Origin: Streptomyces rubiginosohelvolus
GTDB lineage: Bacteria; Actinomycetota; Actinomycetes; Streptomycetales; Streptomycetaceae
Direction: 5' to 3'
Length of the DNA: 64,000 bases
Assembly (NCBI RefSeq): GCF_014649875.1
Contig: NZ_BMTW01000001.1
Span: forward strand, 1,240,001 to 1,304,000
In this document: positions 62,002 to 64,000 of the stretch, piece by piece
Layout: each line of letters opens with the position of its first letter
Numbering within the stretch: the first letter of the stretch is position 1
Position numbers and translations under genes: made by a program
The notes under the pieces: model-generated
Database searches by the model: none
Told to the model about the DNA's origin: nothing
The model's input: the letters and a program-made list of their open reading frames with translations, nothing else

Positions 62002-63504
62002 TCAGCCGTTCCGGGTGGGCGTAGCACCCCACTCCACCTGAGGCCCGTCCGTCCGAGCCGCGTGCCCGGACGAGCGGGCCTCGGGCGCGAGCACGAACGT
62101 GTCCGGAGCCCCGTCCAGCACGCCGCCCGACGGGTCGTCCGACCCGTCCCCGCGCACCGGGTCCTTGGCCGGCTGCAGGATGTCCCGGACGACCAGCGCG
62201 CACAGGTACAGCGTGCCCAGCAGGTGCAGGGCGATCGCGACCTGGTAGCCCTCCTGCGGAAGCCCCTGGTGCTTGTCCCCGCCGCTGGTGTAGGCGAGGT
62301 AGAACCAGATCCCGAGGAAGTACATGACCTCGCAGGCCTGCCAGATGAGGAAGTCGCGCCAGCGCGGCCGCGCCAGGACAGCCAGCGGGATCAGCCACAG
62401 CACGTACTGCGGTGAGTAGACCTTGTTCGTCAGGATGAACGCGGCCACCACCAGGAACGCCAGCTGGGCGAAGCGCGGCCTGCGGGCCGCGGAGAGCGCC
62501 AGACCGGCGATGCCCGCGCAGAAGACGACCATGAGGACGACCGAGGCGGTGTTGACCGTCTCCACGTCGATGGGCTTGCCGGTGCGCTGCGTGATGATCA
62601 GCCAGAACGAACCGAAGTCGATCGGCCTCTCCTGGCTGAAGGTGTAGAACTTCTGCCACCCCTCGGGGGCGAAGATCATCACCGGCAGGTTCACCACCAG
62701 CCAGGCCCCGCCCGCGCCCAGCAGGGCCGTCCCGAACTCGCGCCACCGGCCCGCCCGCCAGCAGAGCACCAGCAGCGGGCCGAGCAGGAGGACGGGATAG
62801 AGCTTGGCGGCCGTGGCCAGGCCGATGAGGATCCCGAAGGCGAGAACCCGGCCCCGGGACCACATGAGCATCGCCGCGGCCGTCAGGGCGACGGCCAGCA
62901 GGTCCCAGTTGATGGTCGCGGTCAGGACGAACGCGGGCGCCAGCGCGACCATCAGACCGTCCCAGGGGCGGCGCCGGTGCGTGCGGACGGTGCACACGGC
63001 GATGACCACCGCGCAGATCATCAGCATGCCCGCGTTGACCATCCAGTACATCTGCTCGCGCTGCTGGATGGGGTCGCTGTCGGGCGTCAGCGTCAGCCAG
63101 GCCGCGACCTGCATGAACACCCCGGTCAGCACGGGGTACTCCAGGTACTGCATATCGCCGCTCAGCCGGTCGAAGTACGGCACGAGGCCGTCGGCGAACC
63201 CGCGTCCCAGAAAGAGGTGCGGAATGTCGGAGTAGCAGGCGTGCGTGTACTGCGAGGTCGCACCGCGGAACCAGGCCCACTCGTAGCAGGGGATCTTCTG
63301 CACCATGCCGAGGGCGAACATCCCGATCATGACCAGCGCGACGACGCGTACGGGTGTGAGCGGACCGTCGCCCAGCCGCGCCCAGCGCCCGACCCGGCCA
63401 CCGAACAGCTCGCTGCCGGCCGCCGCGACCTCGTCCTGATCGGTGGGCCGCACGACGGGCGGTTCCTGGTGCACGCTCGTGTCTTCTGCGCTGGGGCTTG
63501 GCAT
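62002..63504 (-). CDS. GT87-type polytopic glycosyltransferase (mannosyltransferase-like)
   Basis: 500 aa. About ten hydrophobic helices follow a ~45-residue soluble N-terminus. An acidic loop carries YFDRLSGDMQYLEYP, and LIGLATAAKLYPVLLL is a typical GT-C/GT87 segment. Such enzymes use polyprenyl-phosphate sugars to build mannolipids or glycans outside the membrane. ATG 63504 has AGGA eight bases upstream; 63513 is an alternative. It is 27 bp from the convergent racemase-like gene. Confidence 0.83.
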   Translation of the reverse strand: MPSPSAEDTSVHQEPPVVRPTDQDEVAAAGSELFGGRVGRWARLGDGPLTPVRVVALVMIGMFALGMVQKIPCYEWAWFRGATSQYTHACYSDIPHLFLGRGFADGLVPYFDRLSGDMQYLEYPVLTGVFMQVAAWLTLTPDSDPIQQREQMYWMVNAGMLMICAVVIAVCTVRTHRRRPWDGLMVALAPAFVLTATINWDLLAVALTAAAMLMWSRGRVLAFGILIGLATAAKLYPVLLLGPLLVLCWRAGRWREFGTALLGAGGAWLVVNLPVMIFAPEGWQKFYTFSQERPIDFGSFWLIITQRTGKPIDVETVNTASVVLMVVFCAGIAGLALSAARRPRFAQLAFLVVAAFILTNKVYSPQYVLWLIPLAVLARPRWRDFLIWQACEVMYFLGIWFYLAYTSGGDKHQGLPQEGYQVAIALHLLGTLYLCALVVRDILQPAKDPVRGDGSDDPSGGVLDGAPDTFVLAPEARSSGHAARTDGPQVEWGATPTRNG

Positions 63505-63586
63505 GCCGCACATCCTGCCGTACGGGGCTGTGTCCGGGGCAAGGACCGCTCGGGGGACACGGGGGGAGTGCGCGGGATGCAGGAAC

Positions 63587-63632
63587 GCGGCGAGGGCCGC
63601 CGTACCCACCCGGGTACGGCGGCCCTCGCCGC
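63587..63632 (-). terminator. Terminator hairpin
   Basis: A 21-bp perfect stem (63587-63607 with 63612-63632) with a 4-base loop lies 41 bp beyond the stop of the partial gene at the right edge. Confidence 0.88.
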
Positions 63633-63672
63633 TGTGCTGAGCCGGCCCCGAGGGGCGCGGACGACGGTCCGG

Positions 63673-64000
63673 CTATCCGGAGTTGCCCCAGATGGAGCCG
63701 GTTCCGCCCGGGTTGCCGTTGGCTCCCTGGGCTCCGCCGTTGTCCGTGCCGTCGGTCGTTCCGGTGTTGTCGCCACCACCGTCGGCTCCGCCGTTGTCAG
63801 CGCCGCCGTCGGCCCCTCCGTTCTGGCCTCCGCCGTCCGCCCCCGCGTTCGCCCCGCCGTTGGCCTCCTGGCAGTTCGGGTCGAAGATGCCGCAGGTCTT
63901 GGTCGGCGTCGGCGTCGGGCTCGGGGTGGTCTGGGTGGGCGTCGGCGTCGGGCTCGGCTCCTCGGAGGGCGTCTCCGAGGGCGTGGGGCTGGGGGTCGGG
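63673..64000 (-). CDS. C-terminal tail of a probable penicillin-binding protein (partial)
   Basis: Only the last ~108 codons are in the window; the frame stays open to the right edge. They encode a Thr/Pro/Ser-rich stretch (PTPSETPSEEPSPTPTPT), KTCGIFDPNCQEANGG with two Cys, then Gly/Asn/Asp-rich repeats (NGGADGGADNGG) and the end GSIWGNSG. Low-complexity tails of this type close Streptomyces bifunctional penicillin-binding proteins. By gene order after femX I infer such a PBP, but no catalytic domain is visible here. Confidence 0.6.
   Translation of the reverse strand, partial: PTPSPTPSETPSEEPSPTPTPTQTTPSPTPTPTKTCGIFDPNCQEANGGANAGADGGGQNGGADGGADNGGADGGGDNTGTTDGTDNGGAQGANGNPGGTGSIWGNSG

Noticed and set aside
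63880..64000. Short tandem repeats resembling a repeat array
   Set aside because: They are codons for a Thr/Pro/Ser-rich protein tail in frame with a stop at 63673-63675, with no spacers as in CRISPR.

Overview
The window is a high-GC actinobacterial chromosome segment, almost certainly Streptomyces. The grounds are the sporulation pair ssgA/ssgR, frequent GTG starts with 4-bp GTGA gene overlaps, a fused cydCD, an upstream Rex operator, femX, and several copies of the Streptomyces parS site GTTTCACGTGAAAC. The gene order matches, from memory, the region of the S. coelicolor chromosome running from about SCO3971 down to SCO3901. On that basis oriC lies beyond the right-hand end. I saw no transposase, integrase, CRISPR array, tRNA or rRNA.

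Layout. 1-4.2 kb: a partial SpoIIE-type phosphatase, aminopeptidase P, an RsbW-like ATPase and a four-helix membrane protein. 4.4-9.6 kb: a copper-trafficking operon (YcnI, Sco, PCuAC, CopC-CopD, Dyp peroxidase DtpA). 9.7-13.4 kb: pheA, a DnaA-box cluster, serS and a HAD phosphatase. 13.4-14.4 kb: an orphan DNA-binding-type gene between two strong hairpins. 14.4-18.0 kb: two coupled ABC-2 exporters. 18.3-21.9 kb: a coupled operon of M24 peptidase, EphD-like hydrolase-SDR fusion and MerR regulator, followed by a second DnaA-box pair and kptA. 22.6-24.5 kb: an LLM oxidoreductase and a second HAD phosphatase.

24.5-32.6 kb: the cytochrome bd cluster cydA-cydB-cydCD, ending in a DevS-like GAF histidine kinase and headed by a perfect Rex operator. 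32.8-38.1 kb: hisC-type aminotransferase, a LacI regulator with a small overlapping upstream ORF, a PPP phosphatase and two membrane proteins. 38.5-41.8 kb: thiC with a TPP riboswitch, and a YibE/F transporter. 41.9-44.7 kb: ssgA, ssgR and small proteins. 44.9-53.7 kb: a metabolic and accessory stretch (PLP lyase, Nudix, acetyltransferases, MFS/MarR pair, serine hydrolase, alpha/beta hydrolases). 53.7-58.9 kb: dnaB, a third DnaA-box cluster, a MATE exporter, a tandem parS pair and the rpsF-ssb-rpsR-rplI operon. 59.2-64 kb: envelope genes (FemX, an alanine-racemase-like protein lacking the catalytic tyrosine, a GT87-type glycosyltransferase and the tail of a probable penicillin-binding protein).

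The unifying theme is origin-proximal chromosome biology laid over ordinary housekeeping genes. Five perfect parS sites and three intergenic DnaA-box clusters are spread through the window. Two of the parS loci lie inside long perfect palindromes between convergent genes, so they probably double as terminators. Two other parS sites cover the first codons of genes. The most promising protein-level oddities are the racemase-like protein beside femX, the phosphatase lacking a metal-binding Asp, and the mycobacterial EphD-like fusion in an organism without mycolic acids.
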